A stretch of DNA of 64,000 bases. It comes from Limnohabitans sp. 2KL-17. GTDB lineage: Bacteria > Pseudomonadota > Gammaproteobacteria > Burkholderiales > Burkholderiaceae_C. Of the stretch, positions 16,518 through 25,099 are shown piece by piece; the first letter of the stretch is position 1; every line of letters starts with the position of its first letter. The position numbers were made by a program, and so were the translations under genes. The notes beneath the pieces were generated by a model, which worked only from the letters and a program-made list of their open reading frames with translations, had not been told where the DNA came from and did not search any database. The stretch covers positions 1 to 64,000 of the forward strand of contig NZ_NESK01000019.1 in assembly GCF_003063415.1 (NCBI RefSeq). Reading direction: 5' to 3'.

Positions 16518-17381
16518 TCAAGCCCGCCGTGGCATGCGCCAGGGCAGCATGGCTTGAACCAACGGTGACACCAAACGCGGCACCGACAGGGTTTCGTGAA
16601 AGGCGACCAAAGGCTCGCCTGCGTAATCAAATTGCAGCAAGGCACGTTGGTAAAAAGGCGTGTCTTCCAATTGTTCTTGCACCTTCACAGCTTGCGCGCT
16701 GCGCATCCGGCGATTGATGCGCCAAGCGGTTTTTGGCAAGGCCTGAACCGGAGGAGTTGCGATCGGCTCAACCGTGCCTTTCGGTGTGAAACGAAGCGAC
16801 AAAACGCGGTCATCTGCGCCAGGGGCTTGCATGTCATAGAACACCAGGGTGCTGCCATCGCGCATGCGCGCGCGCGACCAGTCCCAGGTGTGAAAGCCCC
16901 GCTCTACCGGTTCAGTACCTTCGTTCGAGTCGAGGTAGGCGTGGCCTTGCCACTGCAGGTCGGGCGCATTCAGATCAACCTCAATGCGCGATGCCGGCGA
17001 CAGCGGTCCCCAGCGGTGCTTTTCTGCGGCATCCAGCGGCGTTGAATAAGCAAACAACTGCTGCGGCCAGAGTTTGATGCGTCCTTGAATGCGGTGCGGA
17101 AAGGGCACACACACTTCGTTGATGTCAATGCTGAGGCAATCGCCATCCCAGGACAACTGGCTCGGGCCAATGGTGAATTGGTCGGCGCTGCGGGCGCAGT
17201 GTCGCTGGCCCCGCTCGGTCATGGCCCAGCGACGCTGGCCTTTGCTGTAAATCGCCACATTGAGTGCGCAATGGTTTTCCGGGTCAGCGCGGCCACGCTT
17301 TCTGGCCCAGGCGTAATAAGGCGAGAACACACTGCCGACAAAGGCGATGAGTGTGATGCCGTGCTGTCCGTCGTCACTCAT
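16518..17381 (-). CDS. crtC: Carotenoid 1,2-hydratase (hydroxyneurosporene synthase) CrtC
   Basis: CrtC adds water to the 1,2 double bond of neurosporene or lycopene ends in spheroidene synthesis. The block around DDGQHGITLIAFVGSVFSP is strongly family-like, as are SPYYAWARKRG and the later WDWSRARMRDG. The ATG at 17381 overlaps the crtD stop as ATGA and gives 287 residues. However, residues just upstream in the same frame (PDGGYLWWYVDA) also look conserved in the family. The only canonical start that includes them is the ATG at 17726 (402 residues), inside crtD. The N-terminus is therefore unresolved. Confidence 0.85.
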   Translation of the reverse strand: MSDDGQHGITLIAFVGSVFSPYYAWARKRGRADPENHCALNVAIYSKGQRRWAMTERGQRHCARSADQFTIGPSQLSWDGDCLSIDINEVCVPFPHRIQGRIKLWPQQLFAYSTPLDAAEKHRWGPLSPASRIEVDLNAPDLQWQGHAYLDSNEGTEPVERGFHTWDWSRARMRDGSTLVFYDMQAPGADDRVLSLRFTPKGTVEPIATPPVQALPKTAWRINRRMRSAQAVKVQEQLEDTPFYQRALLQFDYAGEPLVAFHETLSVPRLVSPLVQAMLPWRMPRRA

Positions 17382-18910
17382 GGCGTCGACATACCACCAA
17401 AGGTAGCCCCCATCGGGAACGTGCTGGTCGAAACGAGGCTCGCCATCACGGCCTCGGCCGCCCGCTGCCCGGACAGCGCGGCCATCGGTACCCCCGGTCC
17501 CGGGTGCACGCTGCCCCCTGCCAGATACAGGCCCTGCAGGGGCGTTGTGGAGCCAGGTCTGGAGAAGATGCTCGTCCAGCCGTGTGTCGCCTGCCCGTAA
17601 AGAGCTCCCCCGCTCGCCGGGAATCGCTGATGAAAGTCCTGCGGCGTGGTCCTGACGAATTGGTTCTGCGTTGGCTGCAGGTGCAGGCCCAACTGGCGCA
17701 AATGGTTGAAGGTATGTGTTTGGCATTGCTCCAGGGCCTCCTCGGTGATGCCGTTGCCATCACCACAGGCGGGGGCGTTGACCAGACAAAAAATTCTTTC
17801 GGCCATGCCAGGGGTCACCTCGGCAGGTCGGTCTTGTGCGCAGACATACACCGTGGGCTGCTGCGGCAAGCGTTGGCGGTCAAAGATGTCTTCGAACTCG
17901 CTGGCATAAGTATTTTGAAAAAACACGTTGTGACGGTCCAGCGCCACACCTTCGGCAGGCGTGTGCATCGACCAGGTCAGGGCCGACAGAGAACGAGGCG
18001 GCGCAGCCTTTGGAATCGCGTCGCGAGCGGCATCGCCCAGCAAGCCTTGCCGCAAGGCGGCGGCATCACCATTGAAAATCACTCGGTCTGCAGGCAAAAA
18101 TTCGCCCGACTGCAACTGCACACCGCACACCCGACCATGGCGCTTTTCGATGCATCGGACAGTGCTGTTGTAGCGAAATGCAGCGCCATGGCGCCGAGCC
18201 ACACGCGCCAGCGACTGGGCCATGCCGACCATGCCGCCCTCCACCGACCAGACCCCGTCCATCTCGACCTGGGCGATCAACATGAGTGTGGCGGGCGACT
18301 GCCAGGGCGAGGAGCCGCAATAAGTGGCGTAACGTGCAAACAACTGGCGCAGGCGCGGGTCCGTGAACTGGTGACCCAGTTGTTGCCACAAGCTGCGCAT
18401 CGGCCCCAGCCGAGCCAACACACCCAAACCGCCCATGCCCAGATCGGCCATGAAACCGCCCATGTTCGGGCGTTGTACCCGGATCATCGGGCCTTCGAGG
18501 GTGGCATAAAGTTGACGGGTGGTTTTGCAAAAATCCCCAAAGCGCCGTGCCTCATCACCACCCGACCAAGCGGCAATGGCCGATTCGCTTTCTTGCGCGT
18601 CGGCCGACAAATCAAGCTGGCTGCCATCGGGCCAGAAATGCCGCGCCAGCACCTTCAATGGGCTGATCTGCATTTCGGCTTCAACACTAGTGCCCACACT
18701 TTGCAGCAAGGCATCAAACACCCAGCGCATGGTGAACACCGTGGGGCCGCTGTCGATATGAACGCCTGCGACTTCACGGCTGTGCACCTTGCCTCCCGGT
18801 ACGCCTGCGGCTTCAACCACGGTCACATCCAGGCCTTGATGCGCCAACAGCATGGCGCTGCTCAAGCCCCCCATGCCTGCGCCCACAATGACCACCTTGT
18901 TTTCAGACAT
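17378..18910 (-). CDS. crtD: Hydroxyneurosporene desaturase (carotenoid 3,4-desaturase) CrtD
   Basis: 510 residues. This FAD-dependent carotenoid desaturase introduces the 3,4 double bond after CrtC hydration. The N-terminal dinucleotide-binding motif (VVIVGAGMGGLSSAMLLAHQG, followed by a VVEAAGVPGGK strand) and the C-terminal FAD motif (GLYLAGGSVHPGPGVPMAALSG) mark the CrtI/CrtD phytoene-desaturase family. Placement between crtA and crtC fixes the call as CrtD rather than CrtI, and no crtI is in the window. It overlaps crtA by 8 bases and crtC by 4 or more. Confidence 0.92.
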   Translation of the reverse strand: MSENKVVIVGAGMGGLSSAMLLAHQGLDVTVVEAAGVPGGKVHSREVAGVHIDSGPTVFTMRWVFDALLQSVGTSVEAEMQISPLKVLARHFWPDGSQLDLSADAQESESAIAAWSGGDEARRFGDFCKTTRQLYATLEGPMIRVQRPNMGGFMADLGMGGLGVLARLGPMRSLWQQLGHQFTDPRLRQLFARYATYCGSSPWQSPATLMLIAQVEMDGVWSVEGGMVGMAQSLARVARRHGAAFRYNSTVRCIEKRHGRVCGVQLQSGEFLPADRVIFNGDAAALRQGLLGDAARDAIPKAAPPRSLSALTWSMHTPAEGVALDRHNVFFQNTYASEFEDIFDRQRLPQQPTVYVCAQDRPAEVTPGMAERIFCLVNAPACGDGNGITEEALEQCQTHTFNHLRQLGLHLQPTQNQFVRTTPQDFHQRFPASGGALYGQATHGWTSIFSRPGSTTPLQGLYLAGGSVHPGPGVPMAALSGQRAAEAVMASLVSTSTFPMGATFGGMSTP

Positions 18911-19730
18911 GGCTGGCCTCCGGGGTGGGCATCACCAGGCTGGTTGCACTTCGCAAAGCCGGCTCTTCGCCCAAGGGCCGGGTGTTTTGCAAATGGAAGG
19001 GCTTGCCTTGCCAAACCCCGGCCATCTGCAGCACCTGCATGCGCACGAACATTGACTCTGAAAAGAACTGGTGCTTGTGGGCTGCCGCACTGGCCACCTG
19101 GTGCGCACCCTTTTGCGCGTACTGGCGCATGGCCTCTGTGTCTTGCCACAAGCTGAAAGTACATTGGCGAACCAAAGGTGCTTCGCCCAAGCCCATGGCC
19201 AGCAGGCAACCGGTGGCTTGGTCGAGGTCGGCCTGAGCCGCCGGGGCATAACGCCAAAACGCCATGGCTTTGGAAGGGACGATGCTGGCGCGAGTCAGCA
19301 CGGCAAAGGGCCCCTTGGCCTGCAAATTTATTTCTTCCTGCTCGCCCAGCGCTTGCGCGCTGCTGGCTTGCCAGGCTTGTTTATCCCAGTGGCCCCTGGC
19401 CGATTGCACCGCCATCACGCCTGTCCAGCACTCACGGGCTCGGCTTCGGTAGGCCTGCACAGCCGGGCTGTCCAGAAACTTCAACGCCAGGTCAAGGTGA
19501 CTGAAGGTGCAGATCAGGCCTTGGTGGGTCGCACTGGGGCGCAGGCTGAACCCACCGCCATGGCCGCTGCCCATGACCTTGACCGTGGTCAGTCCCGGTA
19601 CATCCTTGTAGGGTGTGGCACCCGCCACCAGCCGCAGCCATCCCCATCCCTGATGCTGTCGCAAAAAGTCGGCCAGCAAAACCACCACCACCCCGGACAG
19701 CGGGTCATGAACAGGGACGACGGCTTCCAT
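18903..19730 (-). CDS. crtA: Spheroidene monooxygenase CrtA
   Basis: 275 residues. CrtA is an oxygen-dependent, heme-containing enzyme that adds a keto group at C-2, turning spheroidene into red spheroidenone in air. The family features are VKVMGSGHGGGFSLRP near the N-terminus, TRASIVPSKAMAFWRY in the middle, and the C-terminal FSESMFVRMQVLQMAGVW. It follows pufC by 37 bases and overlaps crtD by 8, so it sits in the photosynthesis operon. Its presence predicts that the organism accumulates spheroidenone under oxic conditions. Confidence 0.9.
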   Translation of the reverse strand: MEAVVPVHDPLSGVVVVLLADFLRQHQGWGWLRLVAGATPYKDVPGLTTVKVMGSGHGGGFSLRPSATHQGLICTFSHLDLALKFLDSPAVQAYRSRARECWTGVMAVQSARGHWDKQAWQASSAQALGEQEEINLQAKGPFAVLTRASIVPSKAMAFWRYAPAAQADLDQATGCLLAMGLGEAPLVRQCTFSLWQDTEAMRQYAQKGAHQVASAAAHKHQFFSESMFVRMQVLQMAGVWQGKPFHLQNTRPLGEEPALRSATSLVMPTPEASHV

Positions 19731-19767
19731 GACTGAAGGTCCGGCAATTTGGACAGGCTATTGCCAA

Positions 19768-20847
19768 CTACTTGGACGCGACTTTGGCAGCTGCCAAAGC
19801 GGGTTTCAGCAATTCAGGAAAGTCTTTGGCCATCGGTGCGCCATTGAGAGGCTTGTAGGCGCCCTGGTGGCAAGTGGCGCAATTGAGCTTGGCCACATCA
19901 CCTGTCGGCCCCTTGCGGTGCGCTGGAAAGACCTCGGTCAAGGGCTCCATGTAGGTCAGGTTCAGGTCTCGCGCCATGCGGATACCATGCCAGGCCGTTA
20001 CACGTTGGGGCGGGCTGTTTTCCCAGTTCTGGAACGACTGGGTGTTGTGGCAATAGGTGCAGTTCACGCCCAACGATGTCGACATGTGCGTCATCAATCC
20101 ATAAGTCCATTCGGCTTGCTTGATCGACTGCCGGTTACCAGAAGGCAAGGCAGTGGGCCCGTTCACACGGATTTTCTGGTCGCCAAGCAAAAACGGCGTG
20201 AAGGGGTCGTTGGGCAGCGAGGACAGATTGACCACTGGCGAGGGTTCGTTTTGGCCAGCCTTATCGCCCATGAAGTTCGAACCATAGGGTTGCGGGTCAG
20301 ACTTGAACCAGATCGCATTGGGCACGGGCTCTCCGCGGTGGCAGGTGTAGCAGGTCACGCCAGTCTGGGCCACATGGGGCTGCCAGTCGGCATTGATGTG
20401 CTGCGTCATCTCGACCATGCGACGCGCCACCACCTTGGTGTATTTGCTGTCGTCTTCAAAATTGGGCAATTGATGGCAATAGGCGCAGCCTTCCTGGGGT
20501 GCTACCCAGTTGGTCATGGAGACCATGAGCCGGTTGAATTCGCCCACACTCAGATCACCCAGCACCTTGACGTTCTTGTAAACCTGCGATGCCTTGGGAC
20601 CATCCGAGCCTGGCGAAGGGATCACCACGGGCGGTTGGTTTTTTTCGGTTTTAACTTCAAGCAGACGGGCGTTGTAGACCTGCACCATGCCCGTGCCCCG
20701 ATAACCGCTTTGCACAGATTCCGGACTGGGGCGCTCGCAGCCGGCCAGCAAAAGGCCCATGACTGCCAGGCCCAGGGATTTAAGCAAACGGCCAGCCCAA
20801 GCGGGGTTCAGGTCCACCGTATTGGTGTTCAGCGTGTGCAGGCTCAT
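19768..20847 (-). CDS. pufC: Photosynthetic reaction-centre tetraheme cytochrome c subunit PufC
   Basis: 359 residues. PufC docks on the periplasmic face of the reaction centre and re-reduces the special pair. Four CxxCH heme-binding sites are visible: C121-H125 (CAYCH), C166-H170 (CYTCH), C263-H267 (CTYCH) and C323-H327 (CATCH). An N-terminal helix ends in LLLAGC with the lipobox cysteine at 37, so the protein is probably an anchored lipoprotein. The N-terminal part before the helix ([20 protein letters not shown]) is rather long and polar. It overlaps pufM by 4 bases (ATGA). Confidence 0.96.
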   Translation of the reverse strand: MSLHTLNTNTVDLNPAWAGRLLKSLGLAVMGLLLAGCERPSPESVQSGYRGTGMVQVYNARLLEVKTEKNQPPVVIPSPGSDGPKASQVYKNVKVLGDLSVGEFNRLMVSMTNWVAPQEGCAYCHQLPNFEDDSKYTKVVARRMVEMTQHINADWQPHVAQTGVTCYTCHRGEPVPNAIWFKSDPQPYGSNFMGDKAGQNEPSPVVNLSSLPNDPFTPFLLGDQKIRVNGPTALPSGNRQSIKQAEWTYGLMTHMSTSLGVNCTYCHNTQSFQNWENSPPQRVTAWHGIRMARDLNLTYMEPLTEVFPAHRKGPTGDVAKLNCATCHQGAYKPLNGAPMAKDFPELLKPALAAAKVASK

Positions 20848-21821
20848 GGCTTGGCTCCTGTGCTCAGCGCGGGGTCAACCATCGCTGGGAAAATTTCTGG
20901 GTAAGGGTGTGCCACGCCATGTTTGATGGCCCAAAGGTACCAGTTGTCCACCACGGTGCCCGTCAGCAAGATGCCAATGCCACCGGTGATGGGGCACAAC
21001 ACGGCAAACCACCAGGCCCAGCGGTGAATCGATTCCATGGTCGCATTGAAGCCCATGGTCCAGCGCCAAAACAAGGCGGCCCGCTCGGAGGCTGTCCCGC
21101 GGTCGGTGATCTGCTCGATCTCGCGCTCTCCACCAAAACGGGTCACCGCCAAAATGGTGGCACCGTGCATCGCAAACAACAGGGCAGAGCCATAAAGGAA
21201 CACGATGGACAACGCATGGAACGGGTTGTAGAAAAGGTTGCCGTAGCGCAAAGAGAACGCAGCGGTCCAGTCGAGATGGGAGAAGATGCCGTAGGGCACT
21301 GCCTCACCCCAAGAGCCCATCAGGATTGGGCGAAACAAGCCCAACACCAGGAAAAGCCAAATAGCTGCCGCAAACGCCCAGGCAACATGTGTGCCCATGC
21401 CCAACTCGACCGCACGGCGGTAAGTGCGGACCCACCAGAACATGATGGATGCCGTGAGAAACAAGCCCACGATCAAAAACCATCCGCCTTGGTTCAGTGG
21501 CGGAATACTCAACCCATAACTGGGCGGCGGTGGCTCCAGTGACAGCCAGAACAACTGGCGCACAAACTGGATCGGGTCGTAGTTGACCGAGGCCAGCATG
21601 TTCATGCCGATCAGGGTAAAAGCGATCATGCCGAACACGAGCGAGGCCAGCCCCAGCCCCCCCAGATAGATGGGTCCCAGCTGGGCATTGCCCAGCTTGC
21701 CGATCCAGTAATTGATCAGGGGTTGCCCGGTTCGCGGACTGTTGCCGTGTCCAAGTTCTACCCCTAGGTGCACCGGACCCACAGCTTGCACCGTGGTAAA
21801 CAGGTTTTGATAGTCGGCCAT
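20844..21821 (-). CDS. pufM: Photosynthetic reaction-centre M subunit
   Basis: 325 residues and five transmembrane helices. PufM and PufL form the type II reaction-centre core. Recognisable parts include [21 protein letters not shown] near the N-terminus, [23 protein letters not shown] with the special-pair and accessory pigment ligands, and the [18 protein letters not shown] segment with the iron-ligand histidine. It has a GGAG ribosome binding site and lies 49 bases after pufL. Confidence 0.97.
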   Translation of the reverse strand: MADYQNLFTTVQAVGPVHLGVELGHGNSPRTGQPLINYWIGKLGNAQLGPIYLGGLGLASLVFGMIAFTLIGMNMLASVNYDPIQFVRQLFWLSLEPPPPSYGLSIPPLNQGGWFLIVGLFLTASIMFWWVRTYRRAVELGMGTHVAWAFAAAIWLFLVLGLFRPILMGSWGEAVPYGIFSHLDWTAAFSLRYGNLFYNPFHALSIVFLYGSALLFAMHGATILAVTRFGGEREIEQITDRGTASERAALFWRWTMGFNATMESIHRWAWWFAVLCPITGGIGILLTGTVVDNWYLWAIKHGVAHPYPEIFPAMVDPALSTGAKP

Positions 21822-21870
21822 TCGCTGTACTCCTCAATTCTTTGGATTCGGGCTGTGCTTGCAGTCCGAC

Positions 21871-22707
21871 TCAGACGGGCCACTGGGACCAGATCGGCAT
21901 GTTCAGCCACCAGCTCCACCACTCGGGCCAGCCACGGCTCCAGAAGGGGCCACTGAGCACGATGCACAGGGCGCTGAACAACACAGCAGCCAGTGCAAGA
22001 AACAAGCCCAAACGGTGGATGCCAAGGGTGCCGATCGAATAACCAATGATGTCGCGGAAGAACGTGTCTTCATGCTCAGGTGTCTTGACGACATGGCCCG
22101 GTGCAGGGTTGGTGGACGACAAAATCAGGCCACCGTGCAGCGACAAGGCAAACACACTGGCAAAGAAGAAGCTCACGGCAATCATGTGTGCCGGGTTGTA
22201 GTGAAAGTGCAGGTACTGATAGCCCACGTTGGACACCCAGTCAAGGTGGCTGTAGATGCCGTAGGGGAAGCCATGTCCCCAGGCGCCCATCAGCACTGGC
22301 CGCACGACCACCAAAGTGACGTAAGCAGAGATGGCCACACCGAAAGCCACAGGCACATGGAAACCCATGCCCAGTTTTCGGCAGATCTCGACCTCGCGCA
22401 TCATCCACGAGCCGAACGCCCCAATCGCGCAGACCGTGATGAGCTGCCACAGGCCCCCCTCCATCAGGGGCGCAAAGCGCAGGCCATACGACAGATCAGG
22501 CGGTGCGATGCTGATTTGCCAGATGTTCCAGGTTGGGCCTTGTGAGGCGCCCCACAAAATCAGGGCCGTACCCAGGAACGAAAAAAACAAGGTTGTGACG
22601 CCGAAAAACCCGACGTAAAAAGGACCGACCCAGAAGTCGAACAAATCGCCACCCAGCAGGGTACCACCGCGAACGCGGTACTTTTTCTCAAAACTCAGCA
22701 TGGCCAT
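21871..22707 (-). CDS. pufL: Photosynthetic reaction-centre L subunit
   Basis: 278 residues, the usual length. The N-terminus [36 protein letters not shown] is characteristic. [23 protein letters not shown] carries the pigment-ligand histidines, and [18 protein letters not shown] carries a non-heme iron ligand. The start is preceded by AGGAGG. A pair of stem-loops sits between pufA and pufL, as expected from the puf operons of other purple bacteria, where they set the excess of antenna over reaction-centre transcript. Confidence 0.97.
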   Translation of the reverse strand: MAMLSFEKKYRVRGGTLLGGDLFDFWVGPFYVGFFGVTTLFFSFLGTALILWGASQGPTWNIWQISIAPPDLSYGLRFAPLMEGGLWQLITVCAIGAFGSWMMREVEICRKLGMGFHVPVAFGVAISAYVTLVVVRPVLMGAWGHGFPYGIYSHLDWVSNVGYQYLHFHYNPAHMIAVSFFFASVFALSLHGGLILSSTNPAPGHVVKTPEHEDTFFRDIIGYSIGTLGIHRLGLFLALAAVLFSALCIVLSGPFWSRGWPEWWSWWLNMPIWSQWPV

Positions 22708-22746
22708 GGCTTGGTCCTCCTGCTTGTGTGGATAAACAGATGCCGC

Positions 22747-22800
22747 ATTGAAACGGGTTCAATGACAGCATCTGGATGACAAGTCCTGAATCAGGACTTG
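22747..22800 (-). other. Two intercistronic stem-loops between pufA and pufL
   Basis: One inverted repeat is CAAGTCCTGA/TCAGGACTTG at 22780-22800, which overlaps the pufA stop codon. A second is ATTGAA/TTCAAT at 22747-22763. Neither has a T tract. In Rhodobacter the equivalent hairpins stabilise pufBA mRNA against decay and uncouple its level from pufLM; the same function is inferred here. Confidence 0.75.
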
Positions 22801-23000
22801 GGCGCGGCCAGCGAAGCCACCGACGTCGGCAGCGGCGAGTTTTGCGCCGATGCCGCTACCGGTTTTTTCGCACCGTCGAGCCAGTTGAATTTGTTGGTAC
22901 TGAGCAAGATGAGGTGAATCATCGCGGCCAGCCCGAACAAGAAAATACCCTGCAGTACCATGGCACGCAAAGGGTCGTACAGTCGCCAAATTCTCCACAT
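22791..23000 (-). CDS. pufA: LH1 light-harvesting alpha chain
   Basis: 69 residues from the ATG at 23000 (GGAG upstream). The sequence [20 protein letters not shown], the pigment ligand H29 in MIHLILLST and W40 in NKFNWL match the core antenna alpha chain, whose Trp at +11 from the histidine supports the usual long-wavelength absorption. The C-terminal tail after residue 44 is an Ala/Ser/Pro-rich extension of about 25 residues, longer than in Rhodospirillum rubrum. It lies 10 bases after the unnamed ORF and is followed by hairpins. Confidence 0.95.
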   Translation of the reverse strand: MWRIWRLYDPLRAMVLQGIFLFGLAAMIHLILLSTNKFNWLDGAKKPVAASAQNSPLPTSVASLAAPKS

Positions 23001-23010
23001 GGTGAATCTC

Positions 23011-23235
23011 CTAAATGATGTGGGACATGAAGGTGTACACCGCAGCATTCACGCCTTGGCTCATGCTTTTGGCATCTTCAGCGCCGGGCAACAGATCCCG
23101 CCAGTGAACGCCGACCAGCTTGGCCAGTACGACGACCACGAACAGACATCCAAAACCGATGAGGAAGATGGACCAAAATGCCGGGGATTCATCCGCACGC
23201 GAATGGTCCTCGTTGAGGTGAGTTGTGTTTTGCAT
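23011..23235 (-). CDS. Unnamed single-helix protein within the puf operon (PufX-like architecture)
   Basis: 74 residues, behind a GGAG ribosome binding site, placed between pufB (44-base gap) and pufA (10-base gap). It is not an alpha or beta antenna chain: there is no histidine in the helix. It has a polar acidic N-terminus of about 18 residues, one helix (about residues 20-42, beginning [10 protein letters not shown]), then HWRDLLPG, a short polar linker and an amphipathic end ([18 protein letters not shown]). That plan resembles Rhodobacter PufX, which has a helix, a VVGRMLP-like exit and an amphipathic C-terminus, but pufX lies after pufM and direct identity is low. A role in organising the LH1 ring or quinone exit is a hypothesis. 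Confidence 0.8.
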   Translation of the reverse strand: MQNTTHLNEDHSRADESPAFWSIFLIGFGCLFVVVVLAKLVGVHWRDLLPGAEDAKSMSQGVNAAVYTFMSHII

Positions 23236-23279
23236 GACAGTGACTCCGTCAATCTATGGGTGAAAAAACAGGCTCTGAA

Positions 23280-23423
23280 TCAGAACCAGGGACGCCACGC
23301 CCAGACCAGGATGTGGGCCAGTACAGCGACCGCTGTAAAGCCTACGGTGCCTTGCATCCAGTAGTGGTGGAACTCCTGGGCTTCCTCATCGGTAAGTCCG
23401 GAAATTGATGTCTTGGTTGACAT
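23280..23423 (-). CDS. pufB: LH1 light-harvesting beta chain
   Basis: 47 residues from the ATG at 23423, with AGGAG upstream. The features are [19 protein letters not shown] in the N-terminal part and [15 protein letters not shown], holding the bacteriochlorophyll-ligating histidine and the aromatic end that hydrogen-bonds the pigment. It is the first puf gene after bchZ; the gap to the bchZ stop is 143 bases. No pufQ-like frame is found in that gap. The gap probably holds the puf promoter, but I found no TGT-N12-ACA site in it. Confidence 0.95.
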   Translation of the reverse strand: MSTKTSISGLTDEEAQEFHHYWMQGTVGFTAVAVLAHILVWAWRPWF

Positions 23424-23566
23424 TTTTTGCTCCTGTTAACGAGGCCTTGCGACCCGGGGTGCGCACAGCCCGCGCAGATGGGCATCCGCAGCCAAAGGCC
23501 ACGACATCTTGTGCAGGGCAACGACCGGGTCGGCACCTGCGTGTTTATTCAATGGCCGCAAAGTTT

Positions 23567-25099
23567 TCATGCTACGACCCCCATCCCCAGTTCTCGGCTG
23601 GCGGCATTCACATGGGCTTCAGTGACTTCGTCTTGGCCTGCGGCCTGCGACAGTTGCTCGGCCTGATCGCGCAAGCGCTTGGCCGCAGAAATCTGCACCA
23701 ACACCGGCTGGCTTTGCACCACATCGCGCAGGCGCTGATGGGCCTGGTCTTGCCAGCTGGCATTGGGGGCCACCACACCACGCGCTGCCGTGGCTTCGAC
23801 CTTGTCCATCTCGGTGCCCAGCGGCAGGATGTGAAACAAGGCGTCAAACAGTGCGTTGCAAACTTCTTGCACCACATAAGTGGCGCCGCTGTAACCCATG
23901 AATGGCGTGCCGGTATGGCGGCGGATGATGGCACCTGGAAACGAAGCCGGAATGAAGGCTGCCCGCATCGGGCTACCGCCAGAAATTTCACTCAGGTACA
24001 TGCGCTCGTTGTAGCTGCCAAACATGATCAACGGGGTTTGGGTCTTGACCAGTTCACGCACAGTCACGTTGTCTGTCTTATTGCCTGCCGTGCGCGAAAC
24101 GCTGAAGCGACAAGGCAAGCCCATTTCGGTTTCGAGGAAATTTTTCAAGCCGCGCGCATAGGTCTCACCCGCCACCACGGCAAAGCTTGCTGTGGCAAAA
24201 AAGTCTTGTGTCACCGAGCGCCACAGATCCCACATGGGCTTGAGGGTGGTGTGCTTTTCACGCTCAATGAAAGGCTCGGGATCGAGGTTCAGCAACTCAC
24301 CCAACTTGCGAAGGAAGTTGGTGGTGCTGTGCAGCCCGATGGGTGCCTGCAGGTAAGGTCGCTCCAGCGCCTCACACAGCATGCGGCCAAACTCGCGGTA
24401 CATGCAAATGTTGACATCGGCTTCCACCAGGCGCGACACATCGGCCAGGTGGCTGCCCAGCGGAAAGACCATGTTGACCTCGGCACCAATGCCCTGCACC
24501 AGACGACGGATCTCGGCCAGGTCGCTGGCACTGTTGAAGGTGCCATAACAGGGGCCAATGATGTTGACACGCGGTTTTTCACCGGCTGGTCGTTCATCAA
24601 AGGGCTTGCGCGCAGGCACTTTGCGCAGGCCGTATTCACTCCACAGCCAATACATCGCACGGTTGGCACACTGCCACTGGTCTTCGTCGATGGTGCGTGG
24701 CAAAAAGCGCGCGATGTTGGTGCCCTCGGGTGTGACGCCGCCGCCGATCATTTCGGCAATCGAGCCTGTCACCACCACGGCTGGCAACTCGGGGTCCAGG
24801 GTGGCGTGGGCACGTTTCATGGTGCCTTCGGTGCCTTCGCGACCCAGTTGTTCTTCTGCCAGCCCGGTGACCACAATGGGCAATTCGTGCGGAGGCAGTG
24901 CATCGGTGTAATGCAGCACCGAGGTCACGGGCAGGTTTTCACAACCCACAGGGCCATCGATGACCACTTGCAAACCCTTGATGGCGGTGAAGACATAGAC
25001 CGCCCCCCAGTAGCCGCCTGCGCGGTCATGGTCCAAGATCAAAGGCGACTTCGCTTTGGGCAAAGTGTTGGGCGCTGGGCTTTGAGTCGTGTCGCTCAT
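23567..25099 (-). CDS. bchZ: Chlorophyllide a reductase subunit Z
   Basis: 510 residues. With BchX and BchY it forms the nitrogenase-like complex that reduces ring B of chlorophyllide a on the way to bacteriochlorophyll a. The N-terminus [21 protein letters not shown] and the cysteine in [13 protein letters not shown], which helps hold the BchYZ iron-sulfur cluster, are visible. The C-terminal part contains a PCP_red-like helical domain found in light-independent reductase catalytic subunits. It overlaps bchY by 4 bases. Confidence 0.95.
   Translation of the reverse strand: MSDTTQSPAPNTLPKAKSPLILDHDRAGGYWGAVYVFTAIKGLQVVIDGPVGCENLPVTSVLHYTDALPPHELPIVVTGLAEEQLGREGTEGTMKRAHATLDPELPAVVVTGSIAEMIGGGVTPEGTNIARFLPRTIDEDQWQCANRAMYWLWSEYGLRKVPARKPFDERPAGEKPRVNIIGPCYGTFNSASDLAEIRRLVQGIGAEVNMVFPLGSHLADVSRLVEADVNICMYREFGRMLCEALERPYLQAPIGLHSTTNFLRKLGELLNLDPEPFIEREKHTTLKPMWDLWRSVTQDFFATASFAVVAGETYARGLKNFLETEMGLPCRFSVSRTAGNKTDNVTVRELVKTQTPLIMFGSYNERMYLSEISGGSPMRAAFIPASFPGAIIRRHTGTPFMGYSGATYVVQEVCNALFDALFHILPLGTEMDKVEATAARGVVAPNASWQDQAHQRLRDVVQSQPVLVQISAAKRLRDQAEQLSQAAGQDEVTEAHVNAASRELGMGVVA

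Noticed and set aside
17504-19156. Long plus-strand frame (550 codons) opposite crtD and crtC
   Set aside because: It is the antisense shadow of GC-rich crtD; its translation has no family features, while the minus strand encodes clear CrtD and CrtC motifs.
23424-23566. Possible pufQ or a PpsR site between bchZ and pufB
   Set aside because: No frame resembles PufQ, and no TGT-N12-ACA spacing is present. The gap probably has a promoter, but I could not identify it.
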